Below are positions 42,384 through 50,689 of a DNA stretch of 64,000 nucleotides, one piece after another. The stretch lies in assembly GCF_037908215.1 (NCBI RefSeq), contig NZ_JBBLZC010000004.1, positions 1 through 64,000 of the forward strand, written 5' to 3'. The notes below the pieces were generated by a model. That model did not search any database and had not been told where the DNA came from. It worked only from the letters and a program-made list of their open reading frames with translations. The DNA is from Benzoatithermus flavus. GTDB lineage: Bacteria; Pseudomonadota; Alphaproteobacteria; Geminicoccales; Geminicoccaceae. How positions within the stretch are numbered: the first letter of the stretch is position 1; each line of letters starts with the position of its first letter. The position numbers and the translations under genes were made by a program.

Positions 42384-44339
42384 ATGAACCTTTCGGCTTC
42401 CGCCCCAGTCGACGCGCCTGTGCAGGGATCGATCACGATCACGTTTCCCGATCACAGCACGCGGACCTTCACGAGCGGCGTGACCGGGGCCGAGATCGCG
42501 CGCTCGATCTCGAAGAGCCTCGCCAAGAGTGCGATCGTCGTCGAGGTCGACGGCGAGCTCTGGGATCTCGACCGGCCGATCACGCACGATGCGCGGGTAC
42601 GCCTGATCCGCGCCGAGGACGCGGAAGCGCTGCCGGTGATCCGCCACGACTGCGCGCACGTCATGGCCGAGGCCGTGCAGGAGCTGTTCCCCGGCACGCA
42701 GGTCACGATCGGGCCAGCGATCGAGAACGGCTTCTATTACGACTTCTACCGCAACGAGCCGTTCTCGACCGAGGACCTCGCCCGGATCGAGGCACGCATG
42801 GCCGAGATCGTGAAGGCCGACAAGCGCTTCACGCGCGAGGTCGTGAGCCGCGAGGAGGCGCGCAGGAAGTTCGAGAGCATGGGCGAGCGCTTCAAGCTCG
42901 AGCTGCTCGACGCCATCCCGGAGGATGAGCCGGTCACGCTCTACCACCAGGACGGCTGGTTCGATCTCTGCCGCGGGCCGCACGGACCCTCCACCGGCAG
43001 GATCGGTGCCTTCAAGCTGATGAAGGTGGCGGGCGCCTACTGGCGCGGCGACGCCAGGAACCCGCAGCTCCAGCGCATCTACGGCACGGCGTTTCCGACG
43101 AAGCAGCAGCTCGACGCCTACCTCCACCAGCTCGAGGAGGCCGAGCGCCGCGACCATCGCAGGCTCGGCCGCGAGATGGACCTCTTCCACGTCCAGGAGG
43201 AGGCGGCGGGCTCGGTGTTCTGGCACCCGCACGGCTGGACGCTGTGGCGCGCGGTCGAGAACTATGTCCGCCGCCGGCTGCAGCGCGCGGGCTATGTCGA
43301 GGTCAAGACGCCCCAACTCGTCGATCGCGTCCTGTGGGAGCGCTCCGGCCACTGGGAGAAGTTCCGCGAGAACATGTTCGCGCTCGAGGCCGAGGATCGC
43401 CATCTCGCTCTGAAGCCGATGAACTGCCCTGGCCACGTGCAGATCTTCAACCAGCATTTGCACAGCTACCGCGACCTACCGCTCCGCATGGCCGAGTTCG
43501 GCTCTTGCCACCGCAACGAGCCCTCGGGCGCTCTGCACGGTATCATGCGGGTGCGTGCCTTCACCCAGGACGACGCGCACATCTTCTGTACGCCCGACCA
43601 GATCACCGAGGAGAGCGTCGCCTTCTGCGATCTTCTCATGAGCGTCTACAAGGATTTCGGCTTCACCGACGTGCGGGTGAAGTTCTCCGATCGCCCGCCC
43701 GTGCGCGCAGGTGCGGACGAGATCTGGGACAAGGCCGAGGCCGCCTTGTGGGAAGCGGTCAAGGCCGCCGGGCTCGAGTGCACGCTCAATCCCGGCGAAG
43801 GCGCTTTCTACGGCCCCAAGCTCGAGTTCGTCCTGCGCGATGCCATCGGCCGCGACTGGCAGTGCGGCACGCTGCAGGTGGACTTCGTCCTTCCGGAACG
43901 GCTGGATGCCAACTATATCGGTCCCGATGGCGCGAAGCACCGGCCGGTGATGCTGCACCGGGCGATCTTAGGCTCGCTCGAGCGCTTCATCGGCATCCTG
44001 ATCGAGCACTATGCCGGCCGGCTGCCGATGTGGCTGGCACCGGTCCAGGCGGTGGTCGCGACCATCACGAACGATGCCGACGCGTACGCGCTCGAGGTCA
44101 CCCAGCGCCTGATGGCCGCAGGCATCAGGGCCGAGGCCGACACGCGGGCCGACAAGATCGGCTACAAGGTCCGCGAGCATTCCTTGCGCAAGGTCCCGCT
44201 CCTGCTCGCGGTCGGCGCGCGGGAGCAGGCCGAGCGCAAGGTGAGTCTGCGGCGTCTGGGCAGCACGGAGCAGACCGTGCTCGCGCTTGACGAGGCGGTC
44301 GCTTTGTGTCAGCGGGAATCGGTGCCCCCCGACGCATGA
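42384..44339 (+). CDS. thrS: Threonyl-tRNA synthetase
   Basis: A 651-aa class II synthetase that charges tRNA-Thr. Domains in order: TGS (about 15-75, ITITFPDHSTRTFTSG), editing domain with HDCAHVMAEAVQ and the C-R-G-P-H block, the catalytic core with MNCPGHVQIF, FGSCHRNEPSGALHGIMRVRAFTQDDAHIF (motif 2), and the anticodon-binding C-terminus (VVATITNDADAYALEV). The MNCPGH cysteine and the two histidines form the zinc site. The start at 42384 gives the normal N-terminus. infC follows 124 bases later, the classical thrS-infC arrangement. Confidence 0.97.
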   Translation: MNLSASAPVDAPVQGSITITFPDHSTRTFTSGVTGAEIARSISKSLAKSAIVVEVDGELWDLDRPITHDARVRLIRAEDAEALPVIRHDCAHVMAEAVQELFPGTQVTIGPAIENGFYYDFYRNEPFSTEDLARIEARMAEIVKADKRFTREVVSREEARRKFESMGERFKLELLDAIPEDEPVTLYHQDGWFDLCRGPHGPSTGRIGAFKLMKVAGAYWRGDARNPQLQRIYGTAFPTKQQLDAYLHQLEEAERRDHRRLGREMDLFHVQEEAAGSVFWHPHGWTLWRAVENYVRRRLQRAGYVEVKTPQLVDRVLWERSGHWEKFRENMFALEAEDRHLALKPMNCPGHVQIFNQHLHSYRDLPLRMAEFGSCHRNEPSGALHGIMRVRAFTQDDAHIFCTPDQITEESVAFCDLLMSVYKDFGFTDVRVKFSDRPPVRAGADEIWDKAEAALWEAVKAAGLECTLNPGEGAFYGPKLEFVLRDAIGRDWQCGTLQVDFVLPERLDANYIGPDGAKHRPVMLHRAILGSLERFIGILIEHYAGRLPMWLAPVQAVVATITNDADAYALEVTQRLMAAGIRAEADTRADKIGYKVREHSLRKVPLLLAVGAREQAERKVSLRRLGSTEQTVLALDEAVALCQRESVPPDA

Positions 44340-44463
44340 CCGGTCCGTCGGCTCCGGGCGTGGCGCGCCCGGACGGGGCAGCGCCGGGAAGGTGTCGTTC
44401 ACGGGTCGCTCAGCGGAGGCGGGGCGGCCCCTTTGGTGTAGCAACGGAGGATTTTCGACCCAT

Positions 44464-44988
44464 ATGGCAACGGCCGCGCAGCAGGAAGATTATCGCGTCA
44501 ACTACCGGATCGAGGCACGCGAGGTTCGTCTGATCGACTCACAAGGCACCATGATCGGCATCGTGCCGCTCAGGGAAGCTTTGGCCAGGGCCGAGGAGGC
44601 CGGCCTCGACCTCGTCGAGATCTCTCCGAACGCGACGCCGCCGGTATGCAAGATCCTCGACTACGGCAAGTTCAAGTACGAGGCCCAGAAGAAGGCCAAC
44701 GCCGCCCGGAAAAAGCAGCGCGTCATCGAGATCAAGGAGATCAAGATGCGCCCGGGCATCGACGACAACGACTACGCCATCAAGATGCGCAAGGTGCGCG
44801 AGTTCATCGAGGAAGGCGACAAGGTCAAGATCACGATGCGCTTCCGTGGCCGCGAGATGGCGCACCAGCACCTGGCCATGGATATCCTCGAGAAGATCCG
44901 CACCGAGGTCGCCGACATCGCCAAGGTCGAGCAGATGCCGAAGCTCGAAGGCCGGCAGATGATCATGGTGCTGGCACCGACGAAGTAA
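44464..44988 (+). CDS. infC: Translation initiation factor IF-3
   Basis: A 174-aa factor that binds the 30S subunit and enforces start codon selection. The N-terminal domain has YRVNYRIEAREVRLIDSQG and DLVEISPNATPPVCKILDYGKFKYE; the C-terminal domain has RPGIDDNDYAIKMRKVREFIEEGDKVK and FRGREMAHQHLAMDIL. It starts with ATG rather than the rare AUU/AUA codons seen in some bacteria, with GGAGG 13 bases upstream, a rather long spacing. It lies after thrS as is usual. rpmI and rplT do not follow. Confidence 0.96.
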   Translation: MATAAQQEDYRVNYRIEAREVRLIDSQGTMIGIVPLREALARAEEAGLDLVEISPNATPPVCKILDYGKFKYEAQKKANAARKKQRVIEIKEIKMRPGIDDNDYAIKMRKVREFIEEGDKVKITMRFRGREMAHQHLAMDILEKIRTEVADIAKVEQMPKLEGRQMIMVLAPTK

Positions 44989-45048
44989 GCCGCACCCCTC
45001 GCCATGCTGCCGCCGGACAGGCCGTGCCTTGCGGCTGAGGGTGATTCC

Positions 45049-45795
45049 ATGCCCCGCTGCTGCGCCGAGCTGCTCTGCCTCCTGCGGCTCAGCGAGGTGG
45101 CGCTGGCCGATCCCGAGCCCGAAGCGGGCCTGTGCGCCATGGCCGGCGAGCTCGCGCGCCTCGCCACGGTGAGCTGGGTCCGGGTGGCGCTGGCGGAAGA
45201 CGGCCGGCAGCTCCGCGACATCGTTCATGCCGGGCACCAGCGTGCGCCTGCCGGACGGGCGCGCGCTATGGCCATCGTGCGCGCCATGGCCGAGCAGGCC
45301 ATCGTGCAAGGAACCGATCCCGCTGCTGCACCGGACGATAGCTGGGCCGTCGTCCCGATCCTGGTCGGAGAGCGCGCCTTGGGCGTGCTGGAGGTGGGCC
45401 TGCGCAGCGCTCCGCCGCTCGATGCCTGGTCCGAGCACGTGCTCTGGGCCGCCACCGATCTCATGGCGCTCCTGCTGCTCGGCCGGCGCGGCGAGACCGC
45501 GACCGGGCGGGACGGGGAGCTGCGCCTCACCCGGCGCCAGCGGGACGTGCTGTTCGAGCTGGTCGAGCGCGGTGCCTCGAACGAGGAGATCGCCGACCGG
45601 CTGGGCCTCAGCGCCCGCACGGTGAAGATCCACCTTCAGGCCGCGTATCGCCGGCTCGGCGTGCGCAGCCGGGGCGAGGCGATCCGCCTCGTCCTGACCC
45701 GGCACGCCGGCTGGCTGGCCTCCGAGCGCGAGCGGCGGCAGAATCCCGCGACGGCGCGAGCCACCTCCAGAAGCCGCTCCGAGGATCATTCATGA
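45049..45795 (+). CDS. LuxR-type regulator with GAF-like sensory domain
   Basis: A 248-aa protein. Residues about 25-150 resemble a GAF-type sensor (SWVRVALAEDGRQLRDIVHAG, WAVVPILVGERALGVLEVGLR). Residues 165-230 are a LuxR/FixJ-type helix-turn-helix: LRLTRRQRDVLFELVERGASNEEIADRLGLSARTVKIHLQAAYRRLGV. It has no receiver domain. The start at 45049 follows GAGGGTGA. Its stop overlaps the start of the aminopeptidase gene by 4 bases (ATGA), so the two are translated together. Ligand and targets are unknown. Confidence 0.82.
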   Translation: MPRCCAELLCLLRLSEVALADPEPEAGLCAMAGELARLATVSWVRVALAEDGRQLRDIVHAGHQRAPAGRARAMAIVRAMAEQAIVQGTDPAAAPDDSWAVVPILVGERALGVLEVGLRSAPPLDAWSEHVLWAATDLMALLLLGRRGETATGRDGELRLTRRQRDVLFELVERGASNEEIADRLGLSARTVKIHLQAAYRRLGVRSRGEAIRLVLTRHAGWLASERERRQNPATARATSRSRSEDHS

Positions 45796-47783
45796 GCCGA
45801 TCATCCGACTTGGCAGCCCTTCTCCGGCAGGCCGGGCTGCCGGACGATCTCGGGGCGCTCGACGCCCTCCTGGCCGGCACCCTGGCCGCACCTCCCGCCC
45901 GCGAGCCCGATGCCTGGCTCGCCTTGATCGGCAGCGACCTGCCCGAGCCGCTCGTGGCGGCGCTGCGCGAGCGGCGCGAGCGCCTGCGCGGCGCCCCGCC
46001 GGCCGCGGCACCGGACCGCGCCGAGCGGCTGGCACGCTTCCGCGACGAGCTGCGCCGGCGCGGTGTCGACGGCTTCGTCCTGATGCGCACGGACGAGCAC
46101 GGCAGCGAGTACCTGCCGGGCTATGCCGAGCGCGTCGCCTGGCTCACCGGCTTCACGGGCTCGGCCGCGACCGCGGTCGTGCTCATGGATCGGGCAGCCG
46201 TGTTCACGGACGGACGCTACACGGTGCAGATCGAGCAGGAGGTCGATCCCGCGCTGTTCGAGCGCCGGCACATCGTCGACGAGCCCCCCTCCCGCTGGCT
46301 CGAGCAGCATCTGCCGCAAGGAGCCCGGCTCGGCTACGATCCCTGGCTCGCGAAGCGCGCCGAGGTCCAGCGGCTGGAAGCCGTGGCCGCGGCCAAGGAT
46401 GGCACCTTGGTGTCGCTCGATCCCAACCCGGTGGACGCGATCTGGACCGACCGCCCGCCGCGGCCCATAGCCCCCGTGCACCTCCACGACGAGCGCTACG
46501 CCGGCGAGAGCAGCGCTCATAAGCGCGAGCGAATGGGCAAGGCCGTGGGCGAGAAGGGGGCGGACGTGCTCCTGCTCACGGCGGCCGATTCCATCGCCTG
46601 GCTCCTCAACGTCCGCGGCGGCGACATCCCGTTCAATCCCCTGGTCCTGAGCTACGCGCTCCTCGGCCGGGACGGTACCTGCCGCTGGTTCGTGGACCCG
46701 CGCAAGCTGCCCAAGGGCCTCGCCCTGCCCAACGCGGTCGCGGTCGAGCCGGTCGACGGCTTCGTGACGGCGCTCGATGCGCTCGGCCGCGCAGGGGCCA
46801 AGGTCCTGGTCGATCCGACCTCGGCGCATGTCGGCTTCCTCGAGCGGCTGAAGGCGGCCGGAGCCAGGCTGATCGAGGGCGAGGACCCTTGCGTTCTCGC
46901 CAAGGCACAGAAGAACCCGGTCGAGATCGAGGGTGCGATCGACGCGCAGCGCCGCGACGGCGCCGCCGTCGTGCGCTTTCTCGCCTGGCTCGACGATCGG
47001 CCGCTCGACGGCAGCCTCGACGAGCTCGGGGCAGCGGCGCGGCTGGCGCAGGAGCGCGCGAAGGACCCGCTCTTCCGCGGCCCGAGCTTCGAGACGATCT
47101 CGGCCCACGGCCCCAACGCCGCCCTGCCCCACTACCGCTCGACCCCTTCGACCAACCGCCCGCTCACCGGCGGCACGCTCTATCTCGTCGACAGCGGCGC
47201 CCAGTATCTCGACGCCACCACCGACATCACCCGCACGGTGGCGCTGGGCACGCCCGGCGAAGAGATGCGCGAGCGCTTCACCCTCGTGCTCAAGGGCATG
47301 ATCGCGATCTCGCTCGCCGTCTTCCCGGAAGGCACCACCGGTGCCCAGATCGACGCCTTCGCCCGGCTGGCGCTCTGGCGGCACGGGCTCGACTTCGACC
47401 ACGGCACCGGCCACGGCGTCGGCTCCTATCTTTGCGTCCACGAGGGCCCGGCGCGGATCAGCAAGCTCGGCACGGCCCGGCTCGAGCCCGGCATGATCCT
47501 CAGCAACGAGCCCGGCTACTACAAGCCGGGTGCTTACGGCATCCGGATCGAGAACTTGGTCGCGGTCGAGCCGCGCGAGAAGCCCGAAGGCGGCGAGCGC
47601 AAACTTCTGGGCTTTCGCACGCTCACCCTCTGCCCGATCGACCGCCGCCTGATCGAGCCGGCGCTGCTCACGGCCGAGGAGCGCTCCTGGCTCGACGCCT
47701 ACCACGCGCGCGTGCGCGAGGAGCTCCTGCCGCTCGTGGGCGAGGCCGGCCCCTGGCTCGAGGCGGCGACGGCCCCGCTCTGA
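45792..47783 (+). CDS. Xaa-Pro aminopeptidase (M24B), long form
   Basis: A 663-aa metallopeptidase with the three-domain layout of cytosolic aminopeptidase P. Two creatinase-like N-terminal domains (about 75-390) precede the M24 pita-bread domain (about 395-600) with metal ligands in YLVDSGAQY, ATTDITRTV, GTGHGVGSYLCVHEGP and LSNEPGYYKPGAYGIRIEN. It removes N-terminal residues linked to proline. About 70 extra residues at the N-terminus (LRQAGLPDDLGALDALLAG) are Ala/Leu-rich and not part of the core. The ATG overlaps the upstream regulator stop, so expression is coupled. Confidence 0.92.
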   Translation: MSRSSDLAALLRQAGLPDDLGALDALLAGTLAAPPAREPDAWLALIGSDLPEPLVAALRERRERLRGAPPAAAPDRAERLARFRDELRRRGVDGFVLMRTDEHGSEYLPGYAERVAWLTGFTGSAATAVVLMDRAAVFTDGRYTVQIEQEVDPALFERRHIVDEPPSRWLEQHLPQGARLGYDPWLAKRAEVQRLEAVAAAKDGTLVSLDPNPVDAIWTDRPPRPIAPVHLHDERYAGESSAHKRERMGKAVGEKGADVLLLTAADSIAWLLNVRGGDIPFNPLVLSYALLGRDGTCRWFVDPRKLPKGLALPNAVAVEPVDGFVTALDALGRAGAKVLVDPTSAHVGFLERLKAAGARLIEGEDPCVLAKAQKNPVEIEGAIDAQRRDGAAVVRFLAWLDDRPLDGSLDELGAAARLAQERAKDPLFRGPSFETISAHGPNAALPHYRSTPSTNRPLTGGTLYLVDSGAQYLDATTDITRTVALGTPGEEMRERFTLVLKGMIAISLAVFPEGTTGAQIDAFARLALWRHGLDFDHGTGHGVGSYLCVHEGPARISKLGTARLEPGMILSNEPGYYKPGAYGIRIENLVAVEPREKPEGGERKLLGFRTLTLCPIDRRLIEPALLTAEERSWLDAYHARVREELLPLVGEAGPWLEAATAPL

Positions 47784-47792
47784 CGGGGCGCT

Positions 47793-48302
47793 TCAAGGCA
47801 GCCCGCGCAGCCGTGCCATGAGGAGGGCGTCGACGTAGCTTCCGTCGCGATAGGCGTAGGCGCGCATCACCCCTTCGCGTGCGAAGCCGAAGCGCTCGTA
47901 GAGCGCTATGGCGCGGGTGTTGTCGGTGTAGACCGTGAGCTCCAGCCGGCGCAGGTCCAGCCAGTTGTCGGCCGCGTCGATCAGGGCCGCGAGCAAGACC
48001 CGGCCGATGCCCTTCCCCTGCCAGGCCTCGGCGACGCCCATGCCGAGCACGGCCGCGTGCCGCCGTCGGCCGGTGGCGCGGTGCAGGCCGCCATTGCCGA
48101 CCACCTTGCCGCCGAGCTCGCCCACTAGCAGCAGGTCGTCGGCACTCAGGCCCTGCAGCCAGCGCCGTGTCTCCTCGAGGCTCTGGTAGGGCAGCCGCAG
48201 CGTGCCCCAGCGATAGCTCGCCTCGTTGGCGAGGGCGCACAAGGCCTCGGCGTCGTCGAGGCGCGCAGCGCGCAAGATCAGGCCAGCGGGCGCCTCGACC
48301 AA
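47793..48302 (-). CDS. GNAT-family N-acetyltransferase
   Basis: A 169-aa acetyltransferase. The acetyl-CoA loop (motif A) is GMGVAEAWQGKGIGRVLL, preceded by KVVGNGGLHR and followed by RRLELTVYTDNTRAIALYERFGFAREGVMRAYAYRDG, the RimI/RimJ-like ending. It transfers acetyl groups to an amine; candidate substrates include protein N-termini, polyamines or antibiotics. It is convergent with the aminopeptidase gene, 9 bases away, and lies downstream of the small membrane-protein gene at the end of the recN-ligA operon. Confidence 0.87.
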   Translation of the reverse strand: MVEAPAGLILRAARLDDAEALCALANEASYRWGTLRLPYQSLEETRRWLQGLSADDLLLVGELGGKVVGNGGLHRATGRRRHAAVLGMGVAEAWQGKGIGRVLLAALIDAADNWLDLRRLELTVYTDNTRAIALYERFGFAREGVMRAYAYRDGSYVDALLMARLRGLP

Positions 48303-48311
48303 GCGGTCGCC

Positions 48312-48593
48312 TCAGCCGTCGGAGAGGTTCGGGAACAGGCGCCCGAGCCGCGCGGCGACGGCCTGCCTCCAGCCCGAGAGCAGGACCTCGGCGCGCTCGA
48401 TCACGAGATAGAGGCGGGGATGACGCTCGGCCAGCCGCGCCAGCAGTCGCTCGGCCCAGGCCGTGTACCGCGAGAGGATCAGCAGGCCGATCACGATGAA
48501 CAGCACCCCCTGCAGGATCGGCAGGAACAGCCCGAGCACGCCCAACGCCAGAAAGCCGTAGCCGAGCCCGATCGCCATCAGTCGTCCCATCAT
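48312..48593 (-). CDS. Small membrane protein, PGPGW/DUF454-like
   Basis: A 93-aa protein with a hydrophobic N-terminal half: MMGRLMAIGLGYGFLALGVLG followed by LFLPILQGVLFIVIGLLILSR, predicted as two helices, then a basic amphipathic tail (HPRLYLVIERAEVLLSGWRQ). The G-LFLPILQG-x-L-x-x-x-G-LxLLS pattern resembles the putative PGPGW/DUF454 family of inner membrane proteins of unknown function. The ATG overlaps the ligA stop (ATGA at 48590-48593), so it belongs to the recN-ligA operon. Confidence 0.7.
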   Translation of the reverse strand: MMGRLMAIGLGYGFLALGVLGLFLPILQGVLFIVIGLLILSRYTAWAERLLARLAERHPRLYLVIERAEVLLSGWRQAVAARLGRLFPNLSDG

Positions 48594-50689
48594 CGCCCCG
48601 CCAAGCTGAGCCAGTCGGCCTCGCTCAGGACCTTTACCCCGAATTCCTGCGCCTTGGCGAGCTTCGATCCGGCCTCCGCCCCCGCCACGACGTAATCCGT
48701 GCTCCGGGAAACCGAGCCCGCGACCTTGGCGCCGAGCGCCTCGGCCCGCGCCTTGGCTTCCGCACGGGTCATCCGCTCGAGGCTGCCGGTGAACACGATC
48801 GTCTTGCCGGAGAGCGGCGAGGTGGAGGTCTTCACGGCAGCCACGGGCTCGATGGTGAGCTCGGCCGCGAGATCCTCGATCGCCTCGATGTTGTGCGGCT
48901 CCTTGAAGAAGTCGGCGAGCTGCTCGATCAGCGCCGGACCGACGCCGTCGATCACGTCGAGCTCGGCCTTCGCCTCCTCGTCGCCTCGTGCCAGCGCCAG
49001 CATGGCGTCGCGCCAGCGCTCGTAGGTGCCGTAATGGCGGGCCAGCATCCGGGCATTGACCTCGCCCACGAAGCGGATGCCGAGCGCGTAGATGAAGCGG
49101 TCGAGCGGGATCGTCCGCCGTGCCTCGATCGCCTCCTTGAGCTTCTGCACCTTCCGCGCCGCCCAGCCCTCGAGCTTGGCGAGGGCCCTCAGCTTGCTCT
49201 CGTCGCGGGCGAGGCGGAAGAGGTCGACCGGACTCTTCACGAGCCCGGCAGCGAGGAGCTGCGGCACCTGTTTCCTGCCCAGCCCCTCGATGTCGAAGGC
49301 GTTCCTGGAGACGAAGTGCCTGAGCCGCTCGGCGAGCTGGGCCGGGCAGATCAGGCCGCCCGTGCAGCGCCGGATCGCCTCGCCCTCGGGCCGGACGGCG
49401 AGCGAACCGCACTGCGGGCAGTGGTCGGGGAAGACGAAGGGCACCGTGCCTTCCGGTCGCCGGCCCGCCACCACCGCCACCACCTGTGGGATCACGTCGC
49501 CCGCGCGCTGGATCACGACCGTGTCGCCGACCCGGATGTCCTTGGCCTCGATATAGTCCTGGTTGTGGAGTGTCGCCCGGGAGACGACGACACCGCCCAC
49601 CGTGATCGGCTCGAGCTCGGCCACGGGTGTGAGCGCCCCGGTGCGGCCGACCTGGATCGTGATCGCCTTCACCACCGTCTCGGCCTGCTGCGCGGCGAAC
49701 TTGTGGGCGATGGCCCAGCGTGGCGCCCGGCCGACGAAGCCCAGGCGCTCCTGCAGGTCGATCCGATCGATCTTGTCGACGACACCGTCGATGTCGTAGG
49801 GCAGCGCATGGCGCCGCTCGCCGATGGCGCGATGATATTCCAGGAGCTCCTCGACGCTGGCGCAGCGCCGGGCTTCGGGGTTCACCCGAAAGCCCATGGC
49901 CTTCAGGCGCTCGAGGAAGCCGCTGTAGGTGCCCCGGATCGGCGGATCGGCCTCGCCCCAGCCATACGCGAAGAAGCGCAGGCGCCGGCTCGCGGTGATC
50001 CTGCTGTCGAGCTGGCGGAGCGAGCCGGCCGCGGCGTTCCGCGGGTTCATGAAGGGTGGCTCGCCCGCGGCCTCGCGGCGCTCGTTCAAGCTGAGGAAAT
50101 CCGGCCGCTCCATGAACACCTCGCCCCGGACCTCGAGCACGGCCGGCGGGTCGGCGACGGCGAGGCGCTGCGGGATGTCGCGGATCGTGCGCACGTTCGC
50201 GGTCACGTCCTCGCCCACCGTGCCGTCGCCGCGCGTGGCGCCGCGCACGAGCAGCCCGTTCTCGTAGCGGAGCGAGCAGGAAAGCCCGTCGATCTTGGGC
50301 TCGGCCACGAAGTCGAGCGGGACATCGGCCGGCAGGTTGAGGAAGCGGCGGATGCGCGCCACGAACTCGCGCAGGTCCTCCTCGGTCATGGCGTTGTCGA
50401 GCGAAAGCATCGGCACGGTGTGGACCACCTTGCCGAACGCCTCGACCGGGGCGGCGCCGACGCGCAGCGAAGGGCTGTCGGCCCGGATCAGCGCCGGGAA
50501 GCGCCGTTCCAGCGCCGCGTTGCGGGCGCGGAGATGGTCGTACTCGGCATCCGAGATTTCCGGTGCCGCGTCGCGGTAGTAGAGCCGGTCGTGGCGGGCG
50601 ATCTCTTCCGCGAGCCAGGCGAGCTCGGCCGCGGCCTCCTGCTCGCTCAGCGCCTCCACCGGCCGCTCGAAGGTCTCTGGCCTCTTCAT
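48590..50689 (-). CDS. ligA: NAD-dependent DNA ligase LigA
   Basis: A 699-aa ligase that seals nicks using NAD. Domain Ia has HDRLYYRDAAPEISDAEYD; the adenylation domain has the nucleophile K132 in EPKIDGLSCSLRY and GDGTVGEDVTANVRTI; then the OB fold, a four-cysteine zinc finger (CPQCGS ... RCTGGLICPAQ), helix-hairpin-helix region (VIDGVGPALIEQLADFF) and a C-terminal BRCT domain (SGKTIVFTGSLERMTR). The start at 50689 overlaps the recN stop by 4 bases. A far longer open frame upstream is an artefact of the GC-rich recN sequence. Confidence 0.97.
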   Translation of the reverse strand: MKRPETFERPVEALSEQEAAAELAWLAEEIARHDRLYYRDAAPEISDAEYDHLRARNAALERRFPALIRADSPSLRVGAAPVEAFGKVVHTVPMLSLDNAMTEEDLREFVARIRRFLNLPADVPLDFVAEPKIDGLSCSLRYENGLLVRGATRGDGTVGEDVTANVRTIRDIPQRLAVADPPAVLEVRGEVFMERPDFLSLNERREAAGEPPFMNPRNAAAGSLRQLDSRITASRRLRFFAYGWGEADPPIRGTYSGFLERLKAMGFRVNPEARRCASVEELLEYHRAIGERRHALPYDIDGVVDKIDRIDLQERLGFVGRAPRWAIAHKFAAQQAETVVKAITIQVGRTGALTPVAELEPITVGGVVVSRATLHNQDYIEAKDIRVGDTVVIQRAGDVIPQVVAVVAGRRPEGTVPFVFPDHCPQCGSLAVRPEGEAIRRCTGGLICPAQLAERLRHFVSRNAFDIEGLGRKQVPQLLAAGLVKSPVDLFRLARDESKLRALAKLEGWAARKVQKLKEAIEARRTIPLDRFIYALGIRFVGEVNARMLARHYGTYERWRDAMLALARGDEEAKAELDVIDGVGPALIEQLADFFKEPHNIEAIEDLAAELTIEPVAAVKTSTSPLSGKTIVFTGSLERMTRAEAKARAEALGAKVAGSVSRSTDYVVAGAEAGSKLAKAQEFGVKVLSEADWLSLAGR

